Below are positions 63,339-64,000 of a stretch of DNA of 64,000 nt, piece after piece. The DNA comes from Polaromonas sp. (lineage in GTDB: Bacteria > Pseudomonadota > Gammaproteobacteria > Burkholderiales > Burkholderiaceae_C). The notes below the pieces were generated by a model, which ran no database searches, was not told the DNA's origin, and saw nothing but the letters and a program-made list of their open reading frames with translations. The DNA lies in the NCBI GenBank assembly GCA_013298945.1, contig JAAFJR010000001.1, positions 372,001 through 436,000 of the forward strand, written 5' to 3'. The position numbers and the translations under genes were made by a program. How positions within the stretch are numbered: position 1 is the stretch's first letter; each line of letters starts with the position of its first letter.

Positions 63339-64000
63339 ATGAAGCGCTCGTCAAGAGTGGCCTTGCTCCTGCTGCCCAGCACGGCAGTGGTACTGATGCT
63401 GTTGTTGCCGATGCTGCGTTTGGCTGCAGAAGGGTGGGGCGAATCCGTCAAAGAGCCGTTTTTCACGGTTTGGGAAGATGACTTTTTAAAGTGGCGACTA
63501 CTTTGGTCTTTCACGCAAGCTGTTCTTACATGCGCACTCGCTTTCATTTTTGGTCTTCCCGTTGCTTGGGTATTGGCAAGGTTTGAGTTTCCCGGTCGCC
63601 AACTCATGTTGAGACTGTTGATGTTGCCTTTCGTTGTGCCCACACTGGTCGCCGCATTGGGCGTATTGGCATTGTGGGGGCCACAAGGTGTGTTTAGCCA
63701 AGCCTTAGGCATCGATTTGCAAGATACACCTTGGCTACTGTTGTACGGCAATTTGTTTTTTAATCTTTGCTTGGTCGTCCGCGCTGGCGTAGATGCACTA
63801 GGGCAGGTGAACGCGCACTGCGTCGCCGCCAGCCGATCGTTGGGCGCAACACCCTGGCGAGCTTTTTGGCGGGTGGAGTGGCCGGTGATAGCGCCTTGGC
63901 TCACGTCAAGCTTGTGCTTGGTTTTTTTGTATTGCTTCTCTGGCTTTGGCTTGGCACTGGTGCTTGGTGGCCAGCGCTATGCCACGTTAGAAGTCGAAAT
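63339..64000 (+). CDS. thiP: Thiamine ABC importer permease, 3'-truncated by window edge
   Basis: ABC permease of the thiamine importer. From ATG 63339 the frame stays open to the window end and reads MKRSSRVALLLLPSTAVVLM, then WRLLWSFTQAVLTCALAFIF near 51 and the typical permease region PVAWVLARFEFPGRQLMLRL near 73. The EAA-like cytoplasmic coupling segment is HCVAASRSLGATPWRAFWRV near 164, followed by VIAPWLTSSLCLVFLYCFS. About 220 of the expected roughly 530 residues are present, corresponding to the first of two permease halves. It depends on thiB for the riboswitch; thiQ would be expected beyond the window. Confidence 0.93.
   Translation, partial: MKRSSRVALLLLPSTAVVLMLLLPMLRLAAEGWGESVKEPFFTVWEDDFLKWRLLWSFTQAVLTCALAFIFGLPVAWVLARFEFPGRQLMLRLLMLPFVVPTLVAALGVLALWGPQGVFSQALGIDLQDTPWLLLYGNLFFNLCLVVRAGVDALGQVNAHCVAASRSLGATPWRAFWRVEWPVIAPWLTSSLCLVFLYCFSGFGLALVLGGQRYATLEVE

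Overview
The window looks like a chromosomal segment of a betaproteobacterium of the order Burkholderiales, most likely a Comamonadaceae-like freshwater lineage of moderate G+C content. The inference rests on gene order and protein character: dusB-fis-purH, folC-SPOR protein-cvpA-purF-metZ, gltX next to tRNA genes, lpxH-ppiB-ppiA, and cysS-alkA-accA-tilS-lysC are arrangements I associate with that order. Nearly all of the window is coding, and almost every gene is an ordinary housekeeping gene. I see no prophage, transposase, CRISPR array or rRNA operon.

Layout. 1-5.4 kb: aspS (cut by the window edge), a DedA-like membrane protein, dusB, fis and purH. 5.4-14.1 kb: glycerate kinase, then a four-gene BMP-type nucleoside ABC importer, an adenine deaminase and a guanine deaminase, together a purine-salvage locus. 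14-22 kb: a glycine-rich membrane protein, mtnN, a MazEF-like toxin-antitoxin pair, dcd, a zinc metallopeptidase, an RhlE helicase, apaH and a PaeA-like CBS protein. 22-30 kb, mostly minus strand: a flavin monooxygenase, the prfB-HAD-pepN run (prfB with its programmed +1 frameshift), a secreted orphan and an alpha/beta hydrolase. 30-40 kb: an AMP-dependent acyl-CoA synthetase, a glycine-rich-domain protein, an aldo/keto reductase, plsY, a GNAT, an aspartic protease, yajQ, murB, argG, ppnP and a glycine-zipper protein. 40-48.6 kb: a YffB-like protein, folC to gltX, then tRNA-Ala, tRNA-Glu and tRNA-Asp. 48.7-55.3 kb, minus strand: a second RhlE, lpxH, two cyclophilins, an L,D-transpeptidase and a TPR protein. 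55.4-64 kb: cysS, alkA-like, accA, a secreted protein with a caspase-like His/Cys signature, tilS, lysC, tRNA-Ser, a TPP riboswitch and thiB-thiP (thiP cut by the window edge).

The most unusual feature is a family of short (about 45-54 bp) dispersed elements. I count 15 clear copies between 14.1 and 62.1 kb plus one weaker match in apaH, and none in the first 14 kb. The core is a GCCGGCGTATTTATTGCCT block followed by a small palindrome of the form GCTAT-N7-ATAGC. Eight clear copies are intergenic. Seven lie inside coding genes (mtnN, HAD hydrolase, pepN, two in the acyl-CoA synthetase, a cyclophilin, tilS) and keep the frame open. All copies lying antisense to their gene are read in one frame (pattern LIAxQAINTPAT), and both sense copies in one frame (pattern AGVFxAxEAIKxIA). 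In the periplasmic cyclophilin the element supplies the hydrophobic core and cleavage region of the signal peptide. This resembles in principle the protein-invading palindromic elements of Rickettsia, and I regard it as the best candidate for something undescribed here.
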